Part shown: in pieces, positions 33,220 through 42,867 of the stretch
Position numbering within the stretch: the first letter of the stretch is position 1
Layout: each line of letters starts with the position of its first letter
Assembly: GCA_014804675.1 (NCBI GenBank)
Contig: JAAUZH010000007.1
Location: 113,627-156,496 of the forward strand
DNA length: 42,870 nt
Direction: 5' to 3'
Source: Lachnospiraceae bacterium
Lineage (GTDB): Bacteria > Bacillota > Clostridia > Lachnospirales > Lachnospiraceae
The notes under the pieces: model-generated
Database searches by the model: none
Told to the model about the DNA's origin: nothing
What the model saw: only the letters and a program-made list of their open reading frames with translations
Position numbers and translations under genes: made by a program

Positions 33220-33299
33220 CTAACCTCCCCGCTTTCCAAGTAATTTCCGTTATCAGGCCGCCCGGCCTGCCTGCGGAAATAACAGACCGCCTCATATGG
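33220..33299. repeat. Direct repeat, right copy
   Basis: Matches 28741-28805, with 15 extra bases that make a perfect small hairpin, CAGGCCG-CC-CGGCCTG (33254-33269). The two copies bound the MATE-aminotransferase-MocR block. The minus strand here reads as an open frame ending at 33189 (KTTAADGSPPYEAVCYFRR...), probably the tail of a mobile-element gene. Confidence 0.85.
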
Positions 33300-33360
33300 T
33301 GGTGAGCCATCCGCGGCGGTTGTCTTTTGCACAATAATCACAATTTCATCGGCTCTGCGT

Positions 33361-33510
33361 CTAAGCGTCTGGCTCTTTGATGAAATTTACTTGTAATTTT
33401 TCTGATTAAAATATACATTCATGCTTACATTTGGAACATTAAAGAGGATAATTTTTCAAAATCGTATCTTCCCTAATTCTGTTCTAGGTCTTACTTCCAC
33501 AAATAGGACA
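33361..33510 (-). pseudogene. Decayed cysteine-rich KTR gene
   Basis: In one minus-strand frame: CPICGSKT, stop, NRIREDTILKNYPL, stop, CSKCKHECIF, stop, SEKLQVNFIKEPDA, stop. This aligns along its length with the intact KTR protein at 28181 (CPSCNSKTR, REDTVLKNYPLYCPKCKQ, KEPDA). Three in-frame stops and the missing start make it a pseudogene. It is in the opposite orientation to the intact copy and begins 20 bases after the ilvC stop. Confidence 0.85.
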
Positions 33511-33529
33511 AAGCAAAGAAATGCTGGCA

Positions 33530-34603
<1,074 letters not shown>

Positions 34604-34614
34604 TTATTAAATTC

Positions 34615-35418
34615 TCACTGATTTGATCGGTTTATCCTGCCTGCAATCTCACGCATCATAGAAACCATTTTATCCCCGTCCTCTTTATCTTCTATAAGGC
34701 GGTTCACTACCATATCGTGCAGAATATAATCCTCCATCAGATAAATATGGCTTACATCTTCTGTATAAAACGCATCTTTATCTATATCTGCGGAATAACC
34801 ATACAGCAGTTTTCTTCCATCTGCCGAGAGAATAAACCAATGCATATTTTCCGGCATATTGTGTATCTTACTGTTAAAGTGTCTTTCAATCCCCTCCATA
34901 GGATCATCAATGTCATGACCGATTCCCAAAACACTACATCCCCGGCTTTTACATTCTTCTAACTCAGGTAAAAGCAATTCATACATCTGACTCCACATGG
35001 AAATAAGGACATACTTGTCAGCTTCTTTTAATAGCTGCCTGCAATATGCAGTTATATTCTCTTTTCCTTTGACTGTAAAAACATAAATCTCCTGCTTTCT
35101 TTCTTCAGCCTCTAAATCCTGAAGATTGCTTTTGACTTCTTCATAATCGCTTTCCCACTCCTTTTTTATCCTTTCCAAAAAAATTTTACTTGGTACAGGA
35201 GTGTAAATCTTAACATTTTCACTGCTTTCTTCCACCATAGCTAAACCAAGTTTTGTAACAGATTCTAAAACATCATAAATCCTTGCCCTTGGTACACCTG
35301 ATTCCTTACTTATTTTGTACGCATTTGCTGTCCCTATTTTTAAAAGACTTGCATATGCTTTCGCTTCATAGAGGTTTAACCCAAACTTTTGTAACTTATC
35401 AAGCATTGAATCTTTCAT
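34615..35418 (-). CDS. TrmB-family transcriptional regulator
   Basis: The 267-residue protein begins with the TrmB winged helix: LQKFGLNLYEAKAYASLLKI, ANAYKISKESGVPRARIYDVL and LGLAMVEE. A helical linker (about 75-110) leads to a C-terminal phospholipase-D-like domain of the TrmB type (ITAYCRQLLKEADKYVLISMW, LEECKSRGCSVLGIG). TrmB regulators respond to sugars in archaea; in Clostridia the ligand is usually unknown. It lies between leuB and ilvC on the same strand, so it probably regulates this operon, perhaps at the dyad before leuB. Confidence 0.88.
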   Translation of the reverse strand: MKDSMLDKLQKFGLNLYEAKAYASLLKIGTANAYKISKESGVPRARIYDVLESVTKLGLAMVEESSENVKIYTPVPSKIFLERIKKEWESDYEEVKSNLQDLEAEERKQEIYVFTVKGKENITAYCRQLLKEADKYVLISMWSQMYELLLPELEECKSRGCSVLGIGHDIDDPMEGIERHFNSKIHNMPENMHWFILSADGRKLLYGYSADIDKDAFYTEDVSHIYLMEDYILHDMVVNRLIEDKEDGDKMVSMMREIAGRINRSNQ

Positions 35419-35469
35419 TTTGCATTCTTTCCTTTCCCTTTATTTTGCTATTTTCCTGCTTTATGTAAA

Positions 35470-36570
35470 CTAAATATGTTCTGCAATCAAACTTCCCATA
35501 GTTTCTGTATCAACCTGTTTTACAACTCCATACTGGCTCTTGTCCTGCGGAAAAATGTCAACAGTGCGGTATCCTTCACTGAGAACCTGTTTGACCGCAG
35601 TTTCAATCTCTCCTGCTTCATTTTCTAAGTCGAAAGAATAGCGGAGCATCATTGCCGCACTTAATATTGCTGCTATCGGATTGGCAATTCCTTTTCCCGC
35701 AATATCCGGAGCAGAACCGCCGCTTGGTTCATATACCCCAAATTTTGTATCATTCAGACTTGCGGACGGAAGCATACCAATAGAACCAGTAATCATGCTA
35801 GCTTCATCTGATAGAATATCCCCGAACATATTTTCAGTGAGGATAACGTCAAACTGTTTCGGATTTTTTACAAGTTGCATTGCGCAGTTGTCAACAATCA
35901 TATGCTCTAATGACACTTCCGGATAATCCCTTGCAACGTCCTCAACAACTTTTCTCCATAACCTTGATGAATCCAATACATTTACCTTATCTACACTTGT
36001 CACTTTTTTTCTGCGCTTCATTGCAGTTTCAAAGCCCTTAACAGCAATACGCCGTATTTCTTTTTCGGTATACGACAAAGTATCCAACGCTGTAAGTATT
36101 CCGTTAATTTCCCTTGTGCTTCGTTCGCCAAAATAAAGACCACCAGTTAATTCCCGTACAATTATCATATCAAATCCGTCACTGACAACATTTTCTCTCA
36201 GCGGGCACGCCTCCTGTAATTCTTCATACAGGTATGCCGGTCTAAGATTCGCAAATAAATTCAACGTTTTTCTTAGCTTTAGCAATCCCGCCTCTGGTCT
36301 TAGTTCCGGCGCTATTCTATACCAAGGTGACGTTGAAGCATTTCCTCCAATAGAACCTAATAATACAGCATCAGCAGCCTTTGCAACTTTAATCGCTTCA
36401 TCTGTAAGTGGTTCTCCATATACATCAATCGATGCTCCACCCATTAAAATATCCTTATAAGCAATGTTGTGACCGTATTTTTCAGCAATCTTATTCAGAA
36501 CCTTTTTTGCCTCTGCAACAATTTCAGGTCCGATACCATCGCCTGGTATACATACGATATTAAAATTCAT
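35470..36570 (-). CDS. leuB: 3-isopropylmalate dehydrogenase
   Basis: The ATG at 36570 is chosen over a GTG at 36585 because GAGGAG lies seven bases before it; the product has 366 residues, as usual. It begins [33 protein letters not shown] and [16 protein letters not shown] hold substrate and metal-binding residues, and [14 protein letters not shown] marks the NAD site. It carries out the third step of leucine synthesis. No leuA, leuC or leuD is seen beside it, which is unusual for a leucine operon. It leads the leuB-trmB-ilvC group. Confidence 0.96.
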   Translation of the reverse strand: MNFNIVCIPGDGIGPEIVAEAKKVLNKIAEKYGHNIAYKDILMGGASIDVYGEPLTDEAIKVAKAADAVLLGSIGGNASTSPWYRIAPELRPEAGLLKLRKTLNLFANLRPAYLYEELQEACPLRENVVSDGFDMIIVRELTGGLYFGERSTREINGILTALDTLSYTEKEIRRIAVKGFETAMKRRKKVTSVDKVNVLDSSRLWRKVVEDVARDYPEVSLEHMIVDNCAMQLVKNPKQFDVILTENMFGDILSDEASMITGSIGMLPSASLNDTKFGVYEPSGGSAPDIAGKGIANPIAAILSAAMMLRYSFDLENEAGEIETAVKQVLSEGYRTVDIFPQDKSQYGVVKQVDTETMGSLIAEHI

Positions 36571-36602
36571 TTTTATTCTCCTCACTAAATTTTCAAATAG
36601 TT

Positions 36603-36646
36603 ACCACTTGAGTGGTCATTATATCATCTTTAATAGATATTGTCAA
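36603..36646 (-). promoter_or_regulatory. leuB promoter with operator dyad
   Basis: On the minus strand a perfect TTGACA (36641-36646), 17 bases, and a perfect TATAAT (36618-36623). Immediately downstream lies the perfect dyad ACCACT-TG-AGTGGT (36603-36616), covering the expected start site. A repressor bound there would block transcription; the TrmB protein of the operon is a candidate. Confidence 0.8.
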
Positions 36647-36657
36647 TTGGATAGCAC

Positions 36658-36687
36658 GAAACGACTATTTTTCGGGAATGAAAAGCA
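36658..36687. repeat. Direct repeat, left of ABC-TCS cassette
   Basis: Thirty bases (GAAACGACTATTTTTCGGGA...) match 42501-42530 with one difference. The two copies lie on either side of the exporter/two-component cassette. Confidence 0.8.
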
Positions 36688-36723
36688 AAAAAGGAACCTG
36701 TATGGCTCCTCCCCGAAAAACAG

Positions 36724-36765
36724 AAAAAAAGACCGGGGAAGGTACTTGACAAATCTTCCCCGATC
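36724..36765 (-). terminator. Terminator of the ABC-two-component array
   Basis: On the minus strand GATCGGGGAAG pairs with CTTCCCCGGTC and is followed by TTTTTTT. It lies 45 bases after the lipoprotein stop. Confidence 0.9.
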
Positions 36766-36809
36766 TTATAATAACCACATATCCTTTTCCGATGGTATAC
36801 TAGAATTAT

Positions 36810-37064
36810 TTAATCTTCCATACCTTTTTCAACTTTATCAAGAATGTATGATGTGAATTTGCCATCCGCGCTATCACTTGGGAAATCTTCTTCCAGTTCT
36901 ACCTTCATACTTTCAAATTCTTGTTGCAATTCTTCCTTTCCTTCTGCTGTCAAATCGTTCCAATTTTTATTATTAGCATATACACAACCGCTCAAATTGA
37001 TTGCAACCATACCTAATATAGCCAAAGCAAGAAATTGTTTTTTGATATTTTTAATTAGACTCAT
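36810..37064 (-). CDS. Small lipoprotein
   Basis: ATG 37064 follows AAAGGAG; the frame is open further upstream but without a better start. The 84-residue protein has a lipoprotein signal: basic KNIKK, a hydrophobic core and lipobox LSGC with C27. The mature part of about 57 residues is acidic and helical (LQQEFESMKVELEEDF). No known domain. It is the last gene of the array, 26 bases after the histidine kinase, and may help sense or shield against the compound exported by the ABC system. Confidence 0.75.
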   Translation of the reverse strand: MSLIKNIKKQFLALAILGMVAINLSGCVYANNKNWNDLTAEGKEELQQEFESMKVELEEDFPSDSADGKFTSYILDKVEKGMED

Positions 37065-37090
37065 AACTATCTCCTTTTTACAAAACATAT

Positions 37091-38347
37091 TTAGGAAGCC
37101 AACGCCAGCCATATTCTAACTTCAAACCATGCGCTTTCCTCAGATTGGCAAAGCAGTCTACCACCCATGCCTTTCACAAGATACTCTGCGATGCACATAC
37201 CCATTCCGGAGCCTTCCTTTTCTTTTGCATTCTGCCCCCTGAAATATTTTTGCGTCAGGAAGATTTCCTCCTCCTTTTTTACACCATTCCCAAAGTCCTT
37301 TATACTGATGCACAGAAATTCACCCTCAAAACCGCAACGGACTTCTATCTCCGTATCTGCATATTTATAACTGTTAGAGATGATATTGTCCACCACCTGC
37401 AAAAACCGTACCCTGTCAGCCATAACAAGACACTCTGGTATCTCAAACTCCTTTATCCGTTTCCTGAAATCTGCCTGCTGCAATGCTTCCCCTATGGCAG
37501 AACTTTCCGTCACTTCCAGTCTTATCTCAAGTCTTTCCAGCTCATTTAACATAGTTGTGTGAAGGTTGCTAATCATCCCGCTTATCTGGTTCGTCTTCTG
37601 AGCAATTGTATCAAATTCCCGGCGCAGTTCCTCTGAATCTGTCGTCAGGGACTGATACTCGGCAATCGCCTGAATGGAAGCCACCGGGTTTTTAATATCA
37701 TGGCTGATAGAAGCGATCACTTCACGCCGCTGCTTATCCGCCTCCTGCTCCCTCTTCCTTGCATAAAGCAGTTCCTCTCTCATAATGTCAAAACTTTCCG
37801 AAAAAGCCCCAAAAGCTGCACTGTCGATTCTGCCCACCGGAATGTCCAGATTTCCTTTTGCTATCTGGCTTGCAAAATCATTCATCTTTCTTACCGGCCC
37901 GAATACATGCTTCTTTAAATATAAAAACGCAAGGACATCTTTCAAAAATAATACGACAAGAAACGATATCGCCCAAACTTCAACTCTTCTTTTTAAATCT
38001 TCCTCTTCGTTATTGATAAAGATAATCCTGCCCTGAATTTTACCATCCACCAAAATATCTACACTGTAATCTTTATGGATAAAGTCATACACATAATCCG
38101 TATCCAGCCCCTGTCTGGATGCCGCCACCGTCCTGCCATCGGCATCGGTTACAAGATAGTCCGTCCCATACCCCTGCATCATATTGACCGCCTGCTCCGC
38201 ATCCGGCCAGTATTTCCTGACAGTAGATATAATGTCATTCGCCTCGGTATTCTTTATTTTATTTTGCGGTGTGGCTGCCAAAATATAGCACAATGAGACG
38301 CAGGCAGCCAGATACAAACTGGCGGTGATCATAATAAAGCGCTTCAC
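37091..38347 (-). CDS. Membrane sensor histidine kinase
   Basis: The start is GTG 38347, directly after the regulator stop (TAAGTG), with AAAGGAG before it. The 418 residues comprise membrane segment 1 (about 4-24), an outer sensor loop of about 95 residues, membrane segment 2 (about 124-144), a HAMP-like linker, the phospho-accepting H216 (ASISHDIKNPVASI), N box DNIISNSYKYAD, and G boxes DFGNGV and GSGMGMCIAEYL. It would phosphorylate the partner regulator on sensing an outside signal. H-D in place of H-E after the histidine is common in this subgroup. Confidence 0.93.
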   Translation of the reverse strand: MKRFIMITASLYLAACVSLCYILAATPQNKIKNTEANDIISTVRKYWPDAEQAVNMMQGYGTDYLVTDADGRTVAASRQGLDTDYVYDFIHKDYSVDILVDGKIQGRIIFINNEEEDLKRRVEVWAISFLVVLFLKDVLAFLYLKKHVFGPVRKMNDFASQIAKGNLDIPVGRIDSAAFGAFSESFDIMREELLYARKREQEADKQRREVIASISHDIKNPVASIQAIAEYQSLTTDSEELRREFDTIAQKTNQISGMISNLHTTMLNELERLEIRLEVTESSAIGEALQQADFRKRIKEFEIPECLVMADRVRFLQVVDNIISNSYKYADTEIEVRCGFEGEFLCISIKDFGNGVKKEEEIFLTQKYFRGQNAKEKEGSGMGMCIAEYLVKGMGGRLLCQSEESAWFEVRIWLALAS

Positions 38348-39031
38348 TTAATTCTCCTTTGCAAGACGGAACATATAGCCTTTTCCATACTCCGTTATGA
38401 TATAGACCGGGCTGGAAGGGTTATCCTCAACTTTCTCACGAAGCTTCCTTATGTGGACATTCAGTGTCCCGTCCCCCACATAAGCCTCCTGCCACACTTC
38501 CTTAAAAAGTTCCTCCTTCTCAACCAGACGGTTCCTGTTGCGGATAAGATAAAGCAATAGCTTCATCTCCATCCTTTTCAGCATAACAGGCTCCCCCTTT
38601 TTTAATAAAGTTTCCTCTTCCATGTTCACCTGACATTCCCCGAAAAAGATATCCCTGTCATTCCCGGCAGAATATCTCCGCAACACAGCCTTTACTTTCG
38701 CCAAAAGAATGGGCAGGGAATAGGGCTTGCAAATAAAATCATCACCGCCCATATTCAAGCCTAACAGAATGTTTTCTTCTTCCGTCTGGCAGCTTACAAA
38801 GATGATTGGAACCTGTGTCTCCTCCCGTATCTGCCTGCACAGGTTGTACCCGCACCCATTCCCCAGGTTAATGTCCAGCAATATCATACGGGCGGTATTA
38901 TCCTTTATAAATTCACGATATTCCTCCGCACCCGCTACCGCCGCCGCATTTATCCCCGAAAGATTCAAATATTTACAGGTATTTTCCGCCAATGGAACCT
39001 CATCTTCTATCATCAGACAATCATATACCAA
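38348..39031 (-). CDS. OmpR-family response regulator
   Basis: TTG 39031 serves as start, behind AGGAAGGAAG. The 227-residue protein has a receiver domain with D9/E10, phospho-acceptor D53 (MILLDINLG), S80 and K102 (FICKPYS), then a winged helix with MEMKLLLYLIRNRNRLVEKE, VGDGTLNVHIRKLREKV and YIITEYGKGYMF. It is joined stop-to-start with the kinase gene. Its likely targets are the four direct-repeat boxes before the ABC ATPase gene at 42306-42347, so the system would switch on its own exporter. Confidence 0.94.
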   Translation of the reverse strand: MVYDCLMIEDEVPLAENTCKYLNLSGINAAAVAGAEEYREFIKDNTARMILLDINLGNGCGYNLCRQIREETQVPIIFVSCQTEEENILLGLNMGGDDFICKPYSLPILLAKVKAVLRRYSAGNDRDIFFGECQVNMEEETLLKKGEPVMLKRMEMKLLLYLIRNRNRLVEKEELFKEVWQEAYVGDGTLNVHIRKLREKVEDNPSSPVYIITEYGKGYMFRLAKEN

Positions 39032-39056
39032 TTGATCCGCTTCCTTCCTTTTACCG

Positions 39057-39090
39057 ATTGAAAAATAAACTATCGAGCCTATTTTTCAAT
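39057..39090. repeat. Intra-operon hairpin
   Basis: ATTGAAAAATA and TATTTTTCAAT are exact 11-base arms around a 12-base loop, between the permease stop and the regulator start. No T-run follows. It may be a processing or stability element that separates expression of exporter and two-component genes. Confidence 0.6.
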
Positions 39091-39093
39091 CTA

Positions 39094-41463
39094 CTACTCT
39101 GCCTTTATAAGATTGCAAGGGACAATCTTCCTGACTTTCCATGCTGAAATTAACGCTGTCAGGCATCCTGCCGCTTCCATGCATAGGACAAGCGCAGCGA
39201 TCCACGCCACAGGGAAACGGAAAGAAATCCGGTAAACTCCCATCCCATGAAAAAGCCCTGCCATCACTGCATTAGAGCCAAAATACAGGAAAATGCTCCC
39301 TAACAGGCTGCCCCCTGCGATATACAACATAAATGTCACCACTGTCTGGGATATGATCTGTCCGTTGGAATACCCCAGCGCCTTCATTATCCCAAAATCC
39401 CTTTTTCGTGTCAACAAAATGGAACTCGTTACAAAATACCCCATAATGATAATGAGAAGGAACATGACCGCCATTATAAAGAACACCACACCGGAGACAC
39501 TGTTTATGATCGGGGCAAGCTGGGAATAAAATACCTGTTCAAATCCTCCCACATAGGAAAGCCGGTCTGAAAAACTATCTTTAAGATTTCTGCAGTATTC
39601 CTCTGCATCAATCCATTCCTCCAGATAGACATGCACTGTCTGCCACTGTGCTGCGGAATCAACCAGCTTCAGCCCTTCCATAGTAAGGTAGATATCCATC
39701 CCTCCTGTATAGGTGCCTTGCGTAAGACCGACGATCAGGAATGTCCCTTCCCCTGCATCTTCCTGAAAGATCTGGGACACTTCTACAGTATCACCGATAT
39801 TCTTTCCAAGTGCCTGCGCCAGATTCCCTGAAATAGCAGTTTCATTTTCATGTTTCGGATATCGCCCTGCATATATTGAGGGATTTTCCAATACCTCATA
39901 ATCGCCGTACACGCCTAACGCCGCATATACCCCATTATCACACAGAAGTCTTGAACTTCCCGGCTCAATGGCTGTCATAACTTTGCGGACACCTTCCCCT
40001 TCCAGTTCCCCTGCTATCTGCGCTGCTTCTTCCGGTCTGGCTGGCTGGACATTTACAGAATAAACTTCCGCACCCGTTACCTGCAGCAGCCCTCCCTTAT
40101 CATTGACCAACCTTGCATACAGGACTACTGCAAACCCGGCAACACACATAAGGACAGATACGACAATACCTGTCAGTATGCTCCTTGCCCTCTCAAAACT
40201 TATCATCTTAATTATAACGGACAAGTTTACCGGGAAAGGTGTTTTTTCTATGTCCATCCTGCTTTTTCTGCCAGGAATCACTTTTTCCCTTTCTTGAATG
40301 GCTTCCACAGGTCTTAACCTGAATATCCCCTTTGACAAAAACACTGTTACTGCCATAGTCACCAGTAAAATAACCAAAAGGTTTTTCCCTGCTTCAAGTC
40401 CCAAAAATACAGCGTTCCATACAAAACCGATATCATTCGCTATACTCTTTATCACCATCGGCATGATGCACTGTGAAATTCCCACGCCAGCCATACCACC
40501 GAGCAATCCAAGAAACAGGAACTGTAACACATAGGACATTACAATCTGGCCACTCCTGTAGCCCACTGCTTTCAATGTCCCAAGTTCCTTTAAATCCTTA
40601 TCCAAGGTATTCCACATATGAAACCCGATCACCATAAAACAGGCTGCAATTCCTATAAAGGAAGCTGCATTTATGACTGCCACATAAATACTTAAGTTAT
40701 TGCTCCGGCTCGTCGCAGCATATTCAATATCCGAAGTATTATAAAATATATCCCCGTCAGATTTTCCGGCTACAAATTCTGTAAACCTGTTTGCCAGCCC
40801 GCTTACATCCCCTTCCGTCTTCATCATCACTATTTCCGCATCGCAGTCTGTCCCTGCTTTTTCCCGCAAAGAAAGGAAAGCCGCTTCCGGCAGATCGAAA
40901 GCAATATTTGACCTGCTTCCAAAAAGCACATCTTCCGTAAAGCCTGCAATGATATAAGAATCCTGCCATTCCCCAGATGAAATGTTAAGCACATCACCAA
41001 TCTCAAAACCAAAGAATGTCTTGCACACATAAGGTACATAGATTCCATTTTTTGGCACCCGCTTCAAACGCTCCATTATTTTAAGGGAAGAGAGAGAGCC
41101 CTGCCTGTCAGCATCCCTAAACATCCAGCTCCCATTTACCGGCTCCCCGGTTCCTGCCTGAATATCCACACTCCGAAGCAACACAGCATCTGCCATTTCC
41201 ATATCAATTATTTCTTCATCTGCTTTCCGGAAGCCCTCAATCTCTTCCCCGTATTCTTCACAAAAACCACGGGGCAGGACTGCCGCAAAATCAGCACTGT
41301 TCGTCTCCACTACCTTTTCCTGATACAGCCTCCGAAATCCCTCCGTCATCTGGCTACCGGTATAAGACAGAAGCATCGTTGCCATGAGCAAAAGGAAAAA
41401 CGCAAATGACGTTTTACCACTCTTTTTTAAGTTTGATCTTATCAGCAAAAACATATCTACCAC
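39094..41463 (-). CDS. FtsX-like ABC transporter permease
   Basis: The 789-residue protein has an N-terminal membrane segment (FAFFLLLMATMLLSYTG), a large outer domain, then three segments at about 255-390, an internal cytoplasmic region, another segment near 425, a second outer domain and a last set of three. Two FtsX cores are seen, each with the ELGTLKAVGYRSGQI or DFGIMKALGYSNGQI motif after its first helix. This duplicated form (two outer domains, 8-10 segments) is that of MacB/LolC-like and peptide-resistance permeases. It overlaps the ATPase gene by seven bases. It most likely acts on peptides or lipids in the membrane. Confidence 0.92.
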   Translation of the reverse strand: MVDMFLLIRSNLKKSGKTSFAFFLLLMATMLLSYTGSQMTEGFRRLYQEKVVETNSADFAAVLPRGFCEEYGEEIEGFRKADEEIIDMEMADAVLLRSVDIQAGTGEPVNGSWMFRDADRQGSLSSLKIMERLKRVPKNGIYVPYVCKTFFGFEIGDVLNISSGEWQDSYIIAGFTEDVLFGSRSNIAFDLPEAAFLSLREKAGTDCDAEIVMMKTEGDVSGLANRFTEFVAGKSDGDIFYNTSDIEYAATSRSNNLSIYVAVINAASFIGIAACFMVIGFHMWNTLDKDLKELGTLKAVGYRSGQIVMSYVLQFLFLGLLGGMAGVGISQCIMPMVIKSIANDIGFVWNAVFLGLEAGKNLLVILLVTMAVTVFLSKGIFRLRPVEAIQEREKVIPGRKSRMDIEKTPFPVNLSVIIKMISFERARSILTGIVVSVLMCVAGFAVVLYARLVNDKGGLLQVTGAEVYSVNVQPARPEEAAQIAGELEGEGVRKVMTAIEPGSSRLLCDNGVYAALGVYGDYEVLENPSIYAGRYPKHENETAISGNLAQALGKNIGDTVEVSQIFQEDAGEGTFLIVGLTQGTYTGGMDIYLTMEGLKLVDSAAQWQTVHVYLEEWIDAEEYCRNLKDSFSDRLSYVGGFEQVFYSQLAPIINSVSGVVFFIMAVMFLLIIIMGYFVTSSILLTRKRDFGIMKALGYSNGQIISQTVVTFMLYIAGGSLLGSIFLYFGSNAVMAGLFHGMGVYRISFRFPVAWIAALVLCMEAAGCLTALISAWKVRKIVPCNLIKAE

Positions 41464-42236
41464 CCCATTTCTTCCAGAAAATGGAGCAGCTTTTCTTTTC
41501 TTTCTTCAAAGCCCGGCTCATTTTCACCCTGATAAGCTCCTAAAGAGCATTCCCCGTTTATCCTCCCATCGCGCAGATACAGGATACGGTTTCCACGCAA
41601 TGCTGATTTCAGATCATGGGTTACCATGATAGTCGTCTGCCCCTTCCGGTTAAACTCTGTCAGAAGATCCAGGACAGCTTTCCCGGAAGTGGAATCAAGC
41701 GCCCCCGTAGGTTCATCCGCAAATACGACTTCCGGATTGTTGATCAGCGCCCTTACGATGCCTGCCCTTCCCATCTGACCTCCCGAAATCTGCGAAGGAT
41801 ATTTCTCCCACTCCTTTTCAGTAAGCCCTACTTCCGCAAACAATTTCCTTCCCCGCTCCGCCACCTGCTTTTTGTTTTTCTCTACAAGCAGCCCGCTCAC
41901 AAGCACATTGTCCATGAGGCTCATACTGCCAATTAAGCAGACCTGCTGGAAAACAAATCCGCAGTTTTTCTTCCTGAACTGTGCCAGCTGCTTCTCTGAA
42001 TATTTTGAGAAATTAGTATCCTTAAAATAAACCTCCCCCATGCTTGCCCTGTCCATTCCCGACAGGATATGGAGCAGTGTGGACTTCCCAGAACCGGAAG
42101 CCCCCATAAAAACAGTAAAGTCTTTGTAATATATCTGGATATCCATGTTTTTGATCACATGCTGGGGAACTTCCCCATTCATATAGCTCTTACACAATTT
42201 GTTTGTACTGATTACAGCATTTGCATTCCTTTCCAT
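41457..42236 (-). CDS. ABC transporter ATP-binding protein (MacB/LolD type)
   Basis: The ATG at 42236 is preferred over one at 42245, which is only two bases from GGAGG. The 259-residue protein has Walker A GASGSGKST, signature ISGGQMGRAGIVRAL, Walker B VVFADEPTGALDS and H-loop VTHDLKSALR, the standard set of the LolD/MacB/BceA group. In the signature ISGGQMGRAG a methionine replaces the usual glutamine (GGQQQR). It pairs with the FtsX permease. It leads the array ATPase-permease-regulator-kinase-lipoprotein on the minus strand. Confidence 0.94.
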   Translation of the reverse strand: MERNANAVISTNKLCKSYMNGEVPQHVIKNMDIQIYYKDFTVFMGASGSGKSTLLHILSGMDRASMGEVYFKDTNFSKYSEKQLAQFRKKNCGFVFQQVCLIGSMSLMDNVLVSGLLVEKNKKQVAERGRKLFAEVGLTEKEWEKYPSQISGGQMGRAGIVRALINNPEVVFADEPTGALDSTSGKAVLDLLTEFNRKGQTTIMVTHDLKSALRGNRILYLRDGRINGECSLGAYQGENEPGFEERKEKLLHFLEEMGW

Positions 42237-42305
42237 ATATTCCATTTCCTCCGTATTGCTTTCAGCTGAAATACAAATTTATTATTTGCTATATCATATC
42301 ACTCA

Positions 42306-42347
42306 GAATCTTAACTGTCTTTAACCGGAATCTTAACAATTCTTAAA
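42306..42347 (-). promoter_or_regulatory. Four OmpR-type direct-repeat boxes upstream of the ABC operon
   Basis: On the plus strand CTTAAC (42310), TTTAAC (42320), CTTAAC (42332) and CTTAAA (42342) lie 10, 12 and 10 bases apart; two share GAATCTTAAC. On the minus strand they read GTTAAGATTC repeats ending just before a likely -10 (TATGAT, about 42292-42297) with AAGACA 17 bases upstream. This is the usual arrangement for two response-regulator dimers. Confidence 0.65.
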
Positions 42348-42828
42348 TGCTTGCATTCTTTATGGCCATTATACATGATTTACTTTTTTTAAGAAAATAA
42401 TTTTTCTGATATACAGTTTTCAAAAAAACACACCGAATCCGTTATCAGACCAGCGGATACGCTGATGTATGATTTTGTTCTGCTTTCTGTCGGATTGCGT
42501 GAAACGACTATTTTCCGGGAATGAAAAGCACAAAACGACAAAAAAAAGCCTACACAGCTCCCTATCATTTCCCCATTTAATTTTTACCGTTTTACTCATA
42601 CACTATTTAGCGAAACCCCTATACTTTTGCCATATTGTGTCAATGGCCATGTTATTAGCCCTATCCCCAAACGCAAAAAAGAGAGGCTCACCAGTCGCCC
42701 CAGTGAACCCCACCACGCTCAAAATCCCTCGATTTCAAGCCATTTTCTTATACTTTCGCCAAATCGTTCCAACTTCCTATGGCATCAATTATTTATAGCC
42801 GCCTGTGCCGCTACGATACTTAGTGGAC
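42348..42828. other. Intergenic region without supported gene
   Basis: No convincing reading frame. It contains the right copy of the 30-bp direct repeat. The rest has no RNA or repeat that I recognise. Confidence 0.4.
42501..42530. repeat. Direct repeat, right of ABC-TCS cassette
   Basis: GAAACGACTATTTTCCGGGA... matches 36658-36687 at 29 of 30 positions, same orientation. Confidence 0.8.
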
Positions 42829-42867
42829 TTTTTACCCCGGGGTAAAAATGTTTACCCCCTTTACCCC
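42829..42867. promoter_or_regulatory. Palindrome and TTTACCCC half-site cluster
   Basis: TTTTTACCCCGGGGTAAAAA (42829-42848) is a perfect 20-base palindrome. It contains TTTACCCC (42831-42838) and its complement (42839-42846); two further direct copies lie at 42851-42858 and 42860-42867, and the cluster runs to the window edge. It looks like an operator cluster or iteron set for something to the right. Confidence 0.6.

Noticed and set aside
28741..33299. Direct repeats as an insertion sequence or CRISPR
   Set aside because: Only two copies, no transposase between them, and no spacer pattern.
37145..37549. Plus-strand open frame of 134 codons
   Set aside because: Antisense to the histidine kinase catalytic domain.
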